64,000 bases of DNA from Gremmenia infestans (taxonomy: Eukaryota > Ascomycota > Leotiomycetes > Helotiales > Hamatocanthoscyphaceae): assembly GCA_032629725.1 (NCBI GenBank), contig JAFEVB010000029.1, forward strand, positions 744,001-808,000. Reading direction: 5' to 3'. The notes beneath the pieces are model-generated. The model saw nothing but the letters and a program-made list of their open reading frames with translations. It was not told the DNA's origin and made no database searches. This document shows positions 43,546 to 56,400 of the stretch, in pieces. The first letter of the stretch is position 1; each line of letters begins with the position of its first letter. Both the position numbers and the translations under genes were made by a program.

Positions 43546-43947
43546 ATTCGTCGAACCAAGACAGCGCAAGATCACCTGGTGTATTACACTGCATTGCTGC
43601 AAACAGTGGAGTGGCGCCTCCTTCCCTGCCCTGCCAAGCTGCCCTGCACCTGCCAAGCGCCTGCATCAAAACCCCCAACTTTAAAATCATACCCAGCATT
43701 CATCCGCCCAAACCCCATTTCACAGCTTTCTCTATGCCTTCGCTTTCTGCTGTGGGCATTGATAGAAGTCGAGACTGCGACGAACTCCTACCGTGTAAGT
43801 TACAGATGCCCGCAGAGTTCCACTGAAAAAGAAAGAAAAAGGTAGAAAAATCCACCAGTAGTTGCTAATTCCATCCCAGCACCGAGACGAAAGAGTCAGA
43901 GTCAGACCCAAAAAAACAGTGGGAAATATTCAGTCCTCGCTCGCGCC

Positions 43948-46049
43948 ATGATGAACTCAACTTCAACGCCTCCGCACTCTACAAATACTGCTGTGCCCGA
44001 TATAAACGATATCCCAACCTCATTCCCAAAAGCTATCGATGAGACCCATCTTGCCCCTCCACCTCCAACTCCCGCTTCAGGCCTTATTTCGCATACAATG
44101 GGCAGCAGCGGCCCCCATAATGGCCACCTTCACTGCCTGAGTGACAGCCCATTTCCGAGCGCTCCCACAACAGCTCCAGGTTCCCCAAGACTGTACGTAT
44201 CATTTCATGTCCTGTCGTGTTCACGAACCAATCCAAATTGTTGCTCTGCAGTTAAAGAAATGTCATTAACGTCTAGAACAGTCACCCGATTAGGCAAAAT
44301 TCCGGATCTGCTACTCCTCGAGTTCGTCCTCCAGCCACGACCCTCAATATCCCAGGCATGACCAGATCCCGCGTCTCGCCCGATGGAAAAATATCCAAAC
44401 GAGATGTAGGGGCAAAGCTGGTTGTGATCATGGTTGGGTTGCCGGCTCGAGGAAAGTCTTATATCACGAAGAAAATCCAAAGGTACCTTTCCTGGCAACA
44501 ACACGAGACTCGCATATTTAATGTAGGCAATCGGAGACGTATTGCAGCTGGCGCATCAAATGGATCTACAGAGACGCCTCCCACTTCTGCCCCAGGTTCT
44601 CCGGGAAGGAATGGGAGACAAGCATCTATAGCCAGTACAATGGACGCGCCGACTCAAGCCGCTCATATTCTGTTGAATGGTTATGACCCAGTTGAACAAG
44701 AGAACGAGTTAGCAAGGCTTCCAAGCGCTGAGGTTATGGACCAGTCCGCAAAATTCTTTGACCCCAAGAACCAGAAAGCGTCTCAGATACGAGAGCAGGT
44801 AGCTCTATCAACTTTAGACGAGCTTCTCGATTTTCTCTTGACTGGGGAAGGCTCTGTGGGCATTCTTGACGCTACGAACAGTACAATTGAGCGTCGTCAA
44901 ACTCTCTTCAACCATGTCAAGGAGCGGGAACCTAAGCTAGGCGTGATTTTTATTGAGAGTGTATGTCAAGATGAGAAGGTAAGCTTTGCTACACCTGTAT
45001 CGCAGATTTTCGCTAATATCTCATAGCTGCTAGAAACTAATATGCGTTTGAAGCTCCGGGGTCCAGACTACAAGGACAAGGACCCCGAATCTGCTTTGTC
45101 CGACTTTAAGAAGCGTGTTGAAGCCTATGAGAGCGCCTACGTTCCGCTTGGAGCATACGAGGAAGAACATAATATGCAGTACATCAAGATGATTGATGTT
45201 GGAAGAAAAGCCATTCACTTCCAGTTGCAAGGCTTTCTCACTAGTGGAATTGCCTCTTATCTATCGACCTTTAATCTCTCGCCGAGACAAATCTGGATTA
45301 CGCGACATGGAACTTCAGAGGATAATGTCCTAGGAAGAATAGGGGGCGATTCAAATCTCACGGAAGAAGGTCGTAACCAAGGGACCGTGCTTTACAACTT
45401 CATTACCCATAAGCGAGCTGAATGGGAGGCGGACCAGGAGAGTCGAGCTCGGGCCGCTACCCTATTTCCCCCCAAACCAGGCGATCGCACACCACCATAT
45501 CCCGAACTACTAGGAGATCTGGACTCAAAAAACTTCTGTGTTTGGACCTCTATGTTACAGCGAAGTATCCAGACCGCTGAAGCATTTCAGGATGATGAGA
45601 ATTACGACGTAAAGAACTGGGAGATGCTTAACGAAATTCACGCGGGCAACTTCGAGGGCTTGACCTATCAGGAAATACTCAAGTACCATCGCGAAGAATA
45701 TGCCCACCGAGATCGGGACAAGCTACAATACGTTTATCCAGGTGTTGGTGGAGAAGGCTATCTTCAGGTCATTAGTCGTGTCAGAGACATTGTGCGCGAA
45801 CTGGAGAGAATCAAGGACCACGTTCTGATCATTGGACATCGCTCCGTCTGCCGCGTTTTGATGGCCTACTTCATGGATCTGACTCGGGATGATATTGCGG
45901 ACCTAGACGTACCTATTGGACAGCTCGTCTCAATCGAGCCCAAGCCATATGGTATTGAGGTCCACGCCTACCAGTATAACGAGAAAGATTTCTGGTTTGA
46001 CGAGATTCCCAACTTCAAGCCCCAAAAAGAGACGGTCAAGGGGAATTAG
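43948..46049 (+). CDS. 6-phosphofructo-2-kinase / fructose-2,6-bisphosphatase
   Basis: Three exons (43948-44192, 44282-44978 and 45027-46049) give 654 residues. The bifunctional enzyme makes and removes fructose-2,6-bisphosphate, the main allosteric signal that sets the balance between glycolysis and gluconeogenesis. The N-terminal 110 residues are low-complexity, Pro/Ser-rich and probably regulatory. The kinase domain starts with the Walker A loop GLPARGKSY (residues 134-142). The phosphatase domain has the phosphohistidine site TRHGTSEDN (His408) and the later histidine in IIGHRSVCR (His585). Both are intact, so it may be active in both directions, unlike yeast Pfk26, whose phosphatase histidine is replaced. 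The first splice acceptor was chosen to keep the kinase frame. The second AUG three bases later could also be used. Confidence 0.94.
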
Positions 46050-47455
46050 CCTTGAAACATTGCAATTCCAACTCTTGAAATTTCTTCCTCAACGGAGACG
46101 CTGCGGTCATCGAAATACCTAGGGTGCCCCTCCAAGCCCTAACTCTCCACTTACCACGATAATGTCACGAATAACCTTTCCTCTCACATCTAGCTTTCTC
46201 TTCCGTTTCTATCATGCATCACGACACAGCGCGAATTGCATGTCATGAGAGCCATACTTTTACTTAATAACGGTACACCTAATGCACCGACTCCAACCAC
46301 ATCTTCGAATCAATCATCTCTCGGCGAGATAGGCCTTGCCTATCGATTACTGGACTTTTCAGACATCCTTTGAAGGTGTTGTTGGATATTTCAATCCTTC
46401 GATCACAGCGGTGGTAATGTAGTTTTACGGGGACGGACAAGACTTTAGTAGGCTGGCACCCACTTCCTTCTCATTGTATGATATTTTAAGGCCGACTTTC
46501 CTTTTGGGAATCTGCATAGCGAGCAAGGGCTGGCGTTCGAGTGTATGTTTCACTTATTTTAGAATGGGCTGGCATGAAAAGGCGCATTATATGGACATGC
46601 TGGGTTTGCTTAGATTTTATACCCGGCAATCGGTGCCATTATACAAAGCGTCTGATAGATAGACATTGACAACTGGGATACTCAGATTGTACAGTACATT
46701 AGACGGCACCGTGCCAGGTCGGAATAAATAATTTAGAGAATATGGATGAACTAGTCTTGTGAGACTTTTGTTTAACACACTGAATTTCGAGGTCCTTGCT
46801 ATTCAATTGAATGAGTACATAATATCGTAGCTTGAGAACCCTGACTATTGTCTCCTAGCAGATGTAAGATCGAGGTAATTGATGGTTGAAGAACTCTTCA
46901 TTAACTGACCGTTTGATAAATATGGTCAAGCAAAGCCAGCTGTCGAAAGAAAGTTTTATTTTGTTCTTGTTCCTGCAGTGTCAACGGGTTTTCAGGGGTC
47001 ACCGTCACCTTCAAGTCAGCTCTGCTCGCTTTTAGCTGTCCCTGCCCCTGCCTCCTTCCTTCCTTCCTTTCTTCCCGTCAACCCACACACTTGATAAACT
47101 ATACTTCGTACTCAAAGCAGCTCCAGATCTGCACTCCGCTCCATGGGCAGGTACCTTGGAAGCTGGAGATCACTCCGCAGCATCTGCTGACTGCCGCAAT
47201 TGCCAGACCGATGTCTAGCAAGCCAATTCAGCCTTGTAAGAACCCCTCATTCTAGTGATTTATAAAGACAGTATGCATGCATGAGTGGCCGGCTGCACCA
47301 ATTCCTTTCTTTATCATCCTCCTTCCTTCTTTATTGAACATTGACCTTTCACCTCGACTCAGATTAATTCAACACAACATCACACTCATTCGACACTCCA
47401 CGCAACGCAAACAGCTATCCAGCACCACCGCACAAGCAGACACAAACACATCACT
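46050..47455. other. Intergenic between PFK-2/FBPase-2 and RNase H1
   Basis: This holds the 3' UTR of the PFK-2 gene and the promoter of RNase H1. A pyrimidine-rich tract (CCTTCCTTCC) lies near 47050. No other gene was found. Confidence 0.4.
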
Positions 47456-48497
47456 ATGTCCACGGCATCCAAGAAACGCAAGCTGGCAGACGACACAAAA
47501 TATTATGGCGTCCGCGCCGGCAAGACCCCAGGCGTGTATACTAGTTGGGCTGATTGCCAGGAAAACACTACGGGGTTCCGCGGTGCTCAATGTACATCCT
47601 CTCTCTCTATCTCCCCCTAAACGTCTGCTAATCAGCTCAATTCAAAGACAAATCCTTCCTCTCACACAAAGACGCTGCCGACTTCGTCGCCGGCAAATCC
47701 CCCGCAGGCGCGAAACCCACAGGCGATAAGTTCTACGGTGTAGCTGTGGGCCGAGTCCCGGGTGTATATGAAGATTGGAACGAAGCTTTGGCGGAGATTA
47801 AGGATGTGAAGGGGCCTAAGTATAAGAAATTTGCTACGAGGAAGGAGGCCGAGGATTTTGTTAGGAGTGGTGGGAAGAATAGTGGTACTGCTGTGGCGAA
47901 GAAGGACGGGGGTAACCCGCCAGCGAAGAAGGCAAAGACGGCTGCTGGTGTGGAGGGCGGAAAAAAGTTGAAGGATGATGGAGTGTTGAAGGTTTGGACT
48001 GATGGCGCGGCGAGGGGAAATGGAAAGCAGGGTGCTCAGGCTGGTGTAGGGGTTTTCTTTGGAGTTGGTGATGCTCGGTATGTGCTCTTGTCCTTAAAAA
48101 TGGTGCTTTCCTCATTCACTAATAGGTTTGGAATAGCAATGTCTCAGAACCTCTCGTAGGTAACCAGACAAATCAAAGGGCAGAGCTGACCGGCATTCAA
48201 CGAGCTCTCGAAATGGCCCCCAAGAACCGCCCGCTGGAAATCATCACTGATAGCAATTATAGTATCAATTGCTCTACAACCTGGTACAAGACCTGGATGA
48301 AGAACGGATGGAGAACATCCACGGGCGCGGAAGTTACAAATAAAGATCTCGTGGTTGAGATTAGGAACCTGATTGATCGGCGAGAGGCTGCTGGTGTCAA
48401 AACGGACTTTACGTGGATTAAGGGTCATAATGACGACCCGGGAAATGTTGCTGCTGATGAATTGGCAGTTGCTGGATCTAGGAAGGCTCGCTCGTAA
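47456..48497 (+). CDS. RNH1: Ribonuclease H1 with two hybrid-binding domains
   Basis: Three exons (47456-47591, 47636-48077 and 48137-48497) give 312 residues. Two copies of the short hybrid-binding (Cauli_VI/HBD) domain come first: YYGVRAGKTPGVYTSWADC and FYGVAVGRVPGVYEDWNEA. A Lys-rich linker (KKAKTAAG) follows. The catalytic domain has WTDGAARGNG (first Asp), QRAELTGIQRALE (Glu), ITDSNYSIN (second Asp) and HNDDPGNVAADELA (last Asp), so all four acidic active-site residues are present. The enzyme removes the RNA strand of RNA-DNA hybrids in nucleus and mitochondria. Two HBDs rather than one are common in fungal RNase H1. The acceptor at 48136 restores NVSEPLVGNQTNQRAE. A KKRK patch at residues 6-9 is a possible nuclear signal. 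Confidence 0.95.
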
Positions 48498-49244
48498 TTG
48501 AGGGCTGGCGACATGGGGAATCGATTCTGGAACAACGATATGCAAAATCGCAGTGGCTGAATAGCTATGGGGGAATGAGGGTTCTCTAGGGATCACGGCA
48601 TCTACTTCTTGGTTTCTGGACCTTGTTATGATATGGAGAGCCAGTTGTATGTACTATAAGGAGTATCATTTCCTTTTGCTAGGAAGGTTTAATACCCGGC
48701 TATTGATAGGACAGTTATTTCGCAGCCTCGGGTGAATAGTTACCTACCTAGTTGCTTCAACAGCAATTGGAGCTACTCGAGCAATCAAGGGCCTAATTCT
48801 CCTCTTGAAACATTAATATATATGAAAGCTTCCGGAAAGCCACAAACCCCGCCTAGAAAATGCCCCGACGTGTCAGGTCTCGGGAACAAGTGGGGTATGC
48901 GGGATGATCCCACGGTTGGGACTGGACTAAACTGGGATGTACGATAAGATAAGTCTGTACTGTACAGTACTGTACAGTACTGTACATACAGTACCAAGAT
49001 ACGATTAGTTGCCCAGCTTTGTTTTCCAGCTTCTTTCTCAACGGCATCTATATCTCTGGTCGCAAAATTGAAGATACCAAATTACACATACCGCATTCCA
49101 ACGTGGCAGGCACTATTGCTCGTCCAAGAATACGCAAACAAAGGCCAAATGATTCAATAACACGAGCCGATACCCCACCCTCTTATATACGGCTTCCCCT
49201 CCCCTTAAGAAGCCATCAGGACGACAGTGGTGTTAGTTGACAGA
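48498..49244. other. Intergenic between RNase H1 and Na+/H+ antiporter
   Basis: It holds a TGTACAGTAC tandem palindrome (48955-48986), an ACCTACCTAG motif near 48742, and the leader of the antiporter gene. No coding sequence is supported. Confidence 0.45.
48955..48986. repeat. Tandem TGTACAGTAC palindrome
   Basis: The ten-base unit TGTACAGTAC is repeated in tandem, and the whole block reads almost the same on both strands, so it could fold as a hairpin. A related block, GTACTGTACAGTACAGTA, occurs in the MFS promoter (about 33380-33398). Confidence 0.75.
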
Positions 49245-51334
49245 ATGCCTACGCTTGCTATCACAAATTTTAATATTGTGGTTTGTTTGCCTTTCCAATT
49301 CCATCCTTGTTGCCAGAGGCTTGATTGGGAGTAGAATGTTAACAAGATGCATAGTGTTCCGTGCTAGGCGGCTTTATAACTCTATACGGACTTGTATCCT
49401 ATCTTTTTAAAGAGAAGTTCTACTTGTCTGAATCCTGTATGTATTACCTCGTCCCACCTTTTCCAACCCGTGAAATGCAATTGCTGATACGGGTGTAAAG
49501 TGATCTCCCTCCTAGCAGGCGTAATATTTTCCCCTCACGCCACAAACTTCATCAAGCCCCTCGACTACACCAACAACTCGCAGGCATCCCTTAATGACGT
49601 TACTCTATACTTCACCCGTCTCGTACTCGGCGTGCAACTCGTTCTCGCGGGCGTACAGCTGCCCTCTCGATATCTGCAGAAAGAATGGAAATCGCTTGCT
49701 TTACTCGTGGGGCCTGTCATGACGCTGATGTGGCTGGCGAGTAGTCTGCTTGTGTGGGGACTTGTGCCGGGCATTGGCTTTCTGCAAGCTCTTGCTATTG
49801 GGGCGTGTATTACGCCTACTGATCCGGTGTTGAGTAATAGTATTGTAAAGGGGAAGTTTGCGGATAAGAATGTGCCTCCGGGGTTGCAGAAGATTGTTGT
49901 GGCTGAGAGCGGGGCTAATGATGGATTGGGGTATATTTGAATTTCTCTTCTTATCTGGAATGGAGGTTCTGTCTGGGTGCTTTTTCCAGCGCTGTCTGCT
50001 TGCTTGGAGGGCCAAGGTTCTGTGTCCAGCCACTTACTCTTGAGCTGCCACTCTGAAACCCCACCTTTTTAGACGATACATACTGACTCTTCATTTATCA
50101 GCTATCCATTTCTATTTTTCGCCCTTTACCTGATCAAATACACCGGCGAAGGAGGTGCTGGTCAACATGGAGGAGCGCGTACAGCCATGGGCCTTTGGTT
50201 CGGCGAAACCTGGGGCTACACCATCATCCTCAGCGTCATCTACGGTGCAACAGTTGGTTGGATCGCGAAAGAACTCCTGCACTGGGCCGAAGAGAAACGA
50301 TTCATCGATCGAGAAAGCTTCCTCGTCTTTGCCATCACCCTCGCTCTCTTCATCGTCGGAACTTGTGGCATGATTGGCAGTGATGATGTGTTAGCTTGCT
50401 TCATTGCTGGAAATGCGTTCACGTGGGACGATTGGTTTCGTCTCGAGACTGAAGATGATGCGCTGCAGCCGACTATTGATATGCTGCTGAATTTGTCTAT
50501 ATTTATGTGGTTTGGTGCTATTTGTCCTTGGTCCATGTTTCTTCATAACTCGGTTATTCCTATCTACAGATTGATATTTTTGGGTATCTTGATTCTGCTT
50601 TTCAGGTTGGAGTCTCTTACCATCCGTTGAAAAGTTTAGCTAACATCAACAGGCGCTTACCTGTGGTTTTTGCATTCCACAAGCTCATACACCAAATCGA
50701 AGATACGAGGCAAGCGATCTTCGTTGGCTTCTTTGGTCCCATCGGAGTATCCGCCGTTTTCTATCTGTATATCAGCCTCGAGTTTCTCGAGACAATCACA
50801 GTAGATGGCGTGCAACGAGAAGATGCCAAGCAGCTAAGTGAAATAATGATGGTGGTCATCTGGTTTCTAGCAATCTGTAGTATCGTAAGTCCCTCGCATT
50901 ATCCTTTTCAAATCCGGAAACCAGCGTCTCATATCCCTCAGGTGGTCCATGGCCTCTCAATTCCCCTCGGCAAACTTGGATTCTTCCTCCCCAGAACTCT
51001 CTCCCGCGCCTTTTCATCCCGCAGCCAAGAAACAGACGAAGTATTCCGCGTCAGCGACCGCGCCAGGCCATCCACAACAGGTGTTTTGAGGGAGCGAAGA
51101 CCAAGACGTGGTCATGATCGCTCGCCTTCATCTGCTGCCACTTCGACGAGACCGATTTATAGGATTGGCGGGTCGGTTATCCAGGATGCTAGTGATGTTA
51201 ACACGGGTGCGAACACGCCGGTTGAGCCGAGGCTGAGTCGACCGTCTACTCCACCAAATATCGCGGTGACTAGGACGATTAGGTTTCCGGATGACGAACC
51301 TGCGGCTGTTGTTGGGGCTGACAGGATTACATAG
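49245..51334 (+). CDS. NHA1: Plasma-membrane Na+/H+ antiporter (Nha1/Sod2 type, CPA1)
   Basis: Six exons (49245-49280, 49355-49436, 49501-49930, 50102-50605, 50653-50884 and 50942-51334) join in frame to 558 residues. The start MPTLAITNFNIV is the typical N-terminus of the fungal family. The exchanger removes Na+ (and K+ or Li+) from the cell using the proton gradient made by Pma1. It has about a dozen hydrophobic helices. Key motifs are ACITPTDPVLSNSIVKGKFA, the paired-residue motif ESGANDG (near residue 175) and GSDDVLACFIAG (near residue 276). The C-terminal 150 residues are hydrophilic and rich in Arg and Ser, as in Nha1-like regulatory tails, but shorter than in S. cerevisiae. Intron 4 (171 bases) splits the conserved LGYPFLFFAL segment. 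Confidence 0.93.
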
Positions 51335-52360
51335 CGGGTGTGCGGCGTTGTGGGCGTGGTTTGATCTAAGTGATAGTTTCGGGGATTTAAGAGAGGCCAC
51401 AGCGTGGTGGCTTTTCATCTATAGACATCTCATACAAAGGAAAAGGGTAGCCATGACTTACCTTGGTCCCTGAAGCATCCGAGTGTTCCAACTCTAGGGG
51501 TTAATGTCTGTATTTTGGATTATAGAACGAGATTTAGATGAGAGGATTCAATGTATCGAGGTAGCCATTCGGAACTTTAAGGGTTATGTCGCCACCAATC
51601 GAATAGAAAGACCAAATTCCAAAACACCCTGATTAATTGCGCTATCTATTAGTACTTGATTTACTTACTGGTGCGATTGCGGAGCCCCCGTACTATACCC
51701 GTCACCGCCAGCCATAAATGTAGAGAGACGGGGACGGGACCCTGGAAAGTGTGCATCCCTTTCCGGACTATGTATGGCTGGCATGAATGGAATGGGCATG
51801 AAGCTATGGGCCAGGAAAACAAACAATAGGGTCTAGTCGTGACGGGGTCTGGATTCCTACCTACCAACTCTAAGCTAAGTCACGGACCGAATGAGGGAGG
51901 GGAGGATAAGCCGTAGCCGTGTTACGGGAAGATAAGGTAGTAGGTCATAGGAGTAGAAAGAACCGGAACCGTCGAGGCGGGGCGGGGATACATATATCCG
52001 TGACGTTTAGGTCGGGAGTAACCCGTTCTTCTCCGCGTACTGTGTATATGTGGCTTGATTCTCGAGCGAGCCGTTGCTTTTTAAAAGCCGTCGAAGATAG
52101 GTAGGTAATGCTATGCCCTACCTTACTACTGCATAAGGTAGACAAGGAAGACGAAGGTTGTCAGGAAAAAAGGTAAAATGGAATAGAATGGGCGAGTATT
52201 CCCGCGTGGGTGATGGCGGGAAGCGGAGGGAGGATTGTATTGGGAAGAGAAGTTGGCGGTGCAGTGCCCGCTTGCAACGTGTCGAGTATACCTAGGTAGA
52301 TTTCATTTATTCATATTATATTTTAAAGGCCTTGGAGGAGGGAGGGTTATCGGGTAGCGT

Positions 52361-52391
52361 AGATAGATAGATGATAGATAGATAGATAGAT
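52361..52391 (+). repeat. (GATA)n microsatellite
   Basis: About seven AGAT/GATA units are in tandem with one TGA interruption, in non-coding DNA. Runs of GATA also offer binding sites for GATA factors such as AreA, though function is not shown. Confidence 0.75.
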
Positions 52392-52902
52392 GTCCAGGGT
52401 ATATATGTGTTTGGTGGTGATGTTGGTGCATGAATAGAAGGTCGTACGAAGAAGGTAATAGGTTGAATTGCATCGTCCCTGACTGTACATTACTGCCTCC
52501 TGGTCTTGATATGGTGCCATCTACAGTATATACGGTATGTTATGTGCCTGCCATTGATAGACCCTGCTCCGGGTTATACGTAAGGTAGTATCGGCGAGAG
52601 TACGTACGTAGTTGGACGTTAATTGAGACAAATCTAGGAGGCTGTAGAAAGGTACAGTAAAGGGTAAAGGTAAGAGGCAAATTACGAAAGCCAGAACTAG
52701 GTACACTATGGTGTTATAGCTATTCCAATAATTGGAACCATAGATCAAATAAAATATCAAATAATGTCAAATATCAATACAAATACCAAATACCAAAATG
52801 TTACGCCTCCCCCTCTCCCTCCCCTCTTTTGATCCTTCGGCTCGCCTCCGTAAGGAAAGCGCGACCCGCTTTTACTAAGAAACCCTAAGTCCCTTCTTGC
52901 AG

Positions 52903-52918
52903 CCAATCAGCAGCCAAT
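52903..52918 (+). promoter_or_regulatory. Tandem CCAAT boxes
   Basis: The text AGCCAATCAGCAGCCAATCA has two CCAATCA elements 11 bases apart, about 500 bases before the ATG of the Spt23/Mga2-like gene. CCAATCA is the core bound by the fungal CCAAT-binding complex (Hap2/3/5). Confidence 0.5.
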
Positions 52919-53416
52919 CATCTCAGTCGCCATTCCCTGACGGCCTCTACATTTGTCTCTACTCCACTTCTAACTTCAGACTCAAAACTGGATCGACATT
53001 GCGTGGACCGACTGAGTACAACCTGTACTCTTAGATTATTGCCTGCCTGGAGAACCTCATTGCTGGTATCCTCAAAGCACACGACGCATACCAGAGGACA
53101 GATCATCATTGTCAGCCACCAAGACCAGTTTGTCCGATCGCCGAGACGGTGAAGCGGCCTCGAGCTTCAGCGAAGTCAAATCCCGCCTCTTTCGAAACCT
53201 CGGCCAGCAACCAGCATGTCGAACTGACGACTGTGCAAAAGTGATTAATTGCATACCGCGACACTGGACACAGTCTGGAAGGGAATTACTACGGAGCGTA
53301 GAGAATTGAAGAATTGGATTTTCGCGGGGACTTTGGAGGAAGAAATTATTGTCCGAGGAGCGTTCCTAGGTACTCGATCCATTGTGTCACAACACTCCGC
53401 ATATTCGTAAAGGGTC

Positions 53417-56400
53417 ATGCAGACTTCTGCAGAGCCTGTATACTCCGCGAGCTCGCCGCCGTTTATTATCGATTCGGATATGTCAGGTAAATTGGACTTG
53501 GACCCTGACTTTGAGTTCTTCGACTCCAGCTTCGAAGCTGCCAACAGCCCGGGCATATTCCTAGCTGAAGATTTCGCGACAGATACTTCACAGTTTCTCA
53601 ATTTTGGGTCTCCAGCTCCGACAGCTAAGAGCCCACTGCCAGACAAGGCGCTGCTGGACACGTGTGTGCAGCAATCACTCTCTACGCCTTCCACAGCCTC
53701 CCCTACCGGTTCATACAAAGATTCATCTTCGGACTCCTCTGGATACAAGCGCAAGTCGAGTTCCGAGTCGACGCGGTCAGCGCCGACTCCAAGCGACTTG
53801 ATGATGACCGATGATACGGATATGGGGGACTGGAAAATGGAGGACCTTACGGGAGGAACCGACATGTCAGCCTTTGGAGCATACGATGGAACGATCAATC
53901 CTGCTTCGATGAGCAATAACAATTTCGACTTCAACGATAAGACTATGGAGAATGATTTCGATTTCGAGAGCGCTGCAAGCAGTCCGAGTCCCTTTGCGAT
54001 GGGTCCGGCAGACTCACCGGAGATGCCAACCATAAAATACGCTCCGTCACGGAAGAAGTCACCGATGTTGAAGAATAAATTAAATAAGAGTCACAACAAG
54101 GCGAATTCGGTAAGTCTTTCTGAATGAGAGACGTTAATTTATGCATACTGATTACATGCAGCAACATTCCGTAACCCAATCGATGAATGGACTTACTACC
54201 TCAGTTTCCCGAGAAGCTTCGCCCCTTTCTGCTATGGTTACAAGCCAAGCATCATCACCTGCGGCTTTCTTGAATACCTCCCCTTCTCCAGCTGCTGGCG
54301 TGGACTTCCATAGGACAATGCTAAGTGCTGGTCCTCCCAACTCCGCATGGCCCATTGGATTCGAGAATTCCCCCCAGCATGGGATCCCTAATTTTCCCCA
54401 TGGGCTCAATCCACAACCTATGCCAAGAATGGCACCCCCGCAAGGATATGCGACTCTGGGTGCTCCCTTTAAACCAGTCCTGACCATCCACCCGACTCCC
54501 CTAAAGTCTCGCGTGGAAACTCAAATCCCCATAAAACTGACACTTTTTCCAATGCCCATGGGTGTCAGCAAACTTCATCTCCCAACTCACACAATATCTA
54601 AGCCAAAGCTACTAGCAAAGCCCACGGCAGAGCGGTCACCGGATACCCTGGAATTATACACAACATTAGTATGTACTAGTGCTATGCAGAACCCAGAAAA
54701 CCGGCGGCGTGCCTTTGAACGGGCTGCGGCGGCGGCGGGGTCGACTCCGAAAGAAAAGCAGGAAGATGATGAAGAGGACGAGGAGAACAAGCCCCTGAAC
54801 GGTGGCGACGTAAATATCTGCGCTGGTTGTATAATTCGTGAGAGGAAACGAGCAGCCCGAAAGAAGGTGAAGAAGGTTGAAGAGGAAGAATCCTGGCATC
54901 AATATGAGGCTAAACGTGTCATCGTCTTCAACACTCATGAGATTAAGGATTGGCAAGCACCTACGAGCCAACCATCGACGGAAGTAACCGGAGACAGAGC
55001 AGAGCCATTCGTACCCGAGGGTGCTTTGCAAGTGGATGCACCGATGAGAATTGCATGCTACTGCAGACATCAAAACGAAAAGCATGGATTCCAGGTTTTA
55101 TTCACGATCAAGGATCACCAAGACCGCTTAATAGCTCAGGAGATGACTTCTTCTATCATGATCACTGATGACCATAAGACGCACAATATGCCACCCTTGA
55201 CAACACAAACGTCAAATGGTTCGGACGGGCAAATGTACTCTGGATCAGGGTCATTTCAAAGCGACGGCACGCTTGATTTGAATCCTAGCCCGGCAGGAAC
55301 CATGGCTCCTTTCCGCCTATCGCATTCCAGCTCAGATTTGCAGGCCATGGGACGAAACTTTAATCCACAGCATTTCACTCCTTCCATGAGCCTTGCAACT
55401 TCTCCGCAACCGTCACACTCTACCTCTACCACTATGACACCTCGGAACCAATCTCGCCAGACATCACCATCCACAACATCAGGTCCCATATCAAAGAAAA
55501 GAAAGGCTAGTATGGGTAAAGTCCCTACGACTCTAGCCATGACAAGATTGGAAACGGCACAACCTGGACCAGTAGTCCCTCCGATATCTCTGAGTGCAAC
55601 AGCTTCAACTGCCCCATCCCCATTTACCCCTAGTTTTACCAATTTCCCACCACAAAACGAGCAACAGTTTGGCCAGCCTTCGACAGCCATACCCCAGCAA
55701 TACAATACAGGCCCTCCAACGCCGAACAGTAATGACCATATCTTCTTTTCCAATCATAACAGATCTCAATCTCTGGAAAACTTAGCCTTGGCCCAGCAAT
55801 TGTACTCTGCGCCGACTTCAGCTCATCCAAGCCGAGCCCCAAGCCCGAATGGAATGAGGACCAGCGTACATGCATATCAGCAACAGCAAGCTCAAATAGC
55901 CCAAGCTGTTGCTAATGGGATCTATGGGATACCCTTGAGTCTCAACCCACATCGACCACCGACGATACATAAGTTGATTCCGAATGAAGGGCCCAAAGCA
56001 GGAGGCATTGAGGTTACTTGCTTGGGGAGTGGGTTTTGCCAGGGATTAGAAGTGATGTTCGGCGACTCCAAAGCTACAACAACAACCTTCTGGGGTGAGA
56101 CATCTCTTGTCTGTCTCTTGCCGCCTGCCGCCTTTCCTGGCATGGTAGCTGTGACGTTCAAACATCAACACCAGCAGCAACCAATGCAACCTTACCCCAA
56201 TCCACCTATCCCCAAACAACAAGCCTTTTTCAAGTATGTGGATGACGATGAACAACAAATAATTCGAACCGCACTATCGGTCTTAGGTCATAAGATGACA
56301 GGCAAGATGGAAGACGTTCGTGACCTAGCTAGGCGGATTGTTGGAGATGGGCCTTCTTCATGGGGTGCACCAGCGGCCCATTCCCCAAGCGGCGGTCCTT

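Larger units (their letters stand above)
41618..43947. other. Long intergenic region upstream of the PFK-2/FBPase-2 gene
   Basis: More than 2.3 kb hold no gene I can support. It has a four-copy tandem repeat (41893-41950), a CCTAGGTA motif near 43211, an AAGCCCCC repeat near 43351-43373 and a CCTGA pentamer repeat near 43510-43545. A purine-rich leader lies just before the ATG. Short open frames (for example 42940-43161) show no domain. A long regulated 5' region for the metabolic gene is the simplest reading. Confidence 0.45.
51335..53416. other. Two-kilobase promoter/leader region of the Spt23/Mga2-like gene
   Basis: It contains a GATA tetranucleotide run (52361-52391), a CCTAGGTA motif near 52292 and another near 53367, a C/T tract near 52805-52830 and two CCAAT boxes close together (52903-52918). 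No coding sequence is supported. Upstream short open frames could be uORFs or introns of a long 5' UTR. Confidence 0.45.

Noticed and set aside
53245..54033. 262-codon open frame antisense to the Spt23/Mga2-like gene
   Set aside because: The sense strand has a spliced protein that continues in frame into the IPT and ankyrin region. The antisense frame shows only Ser-rich text.
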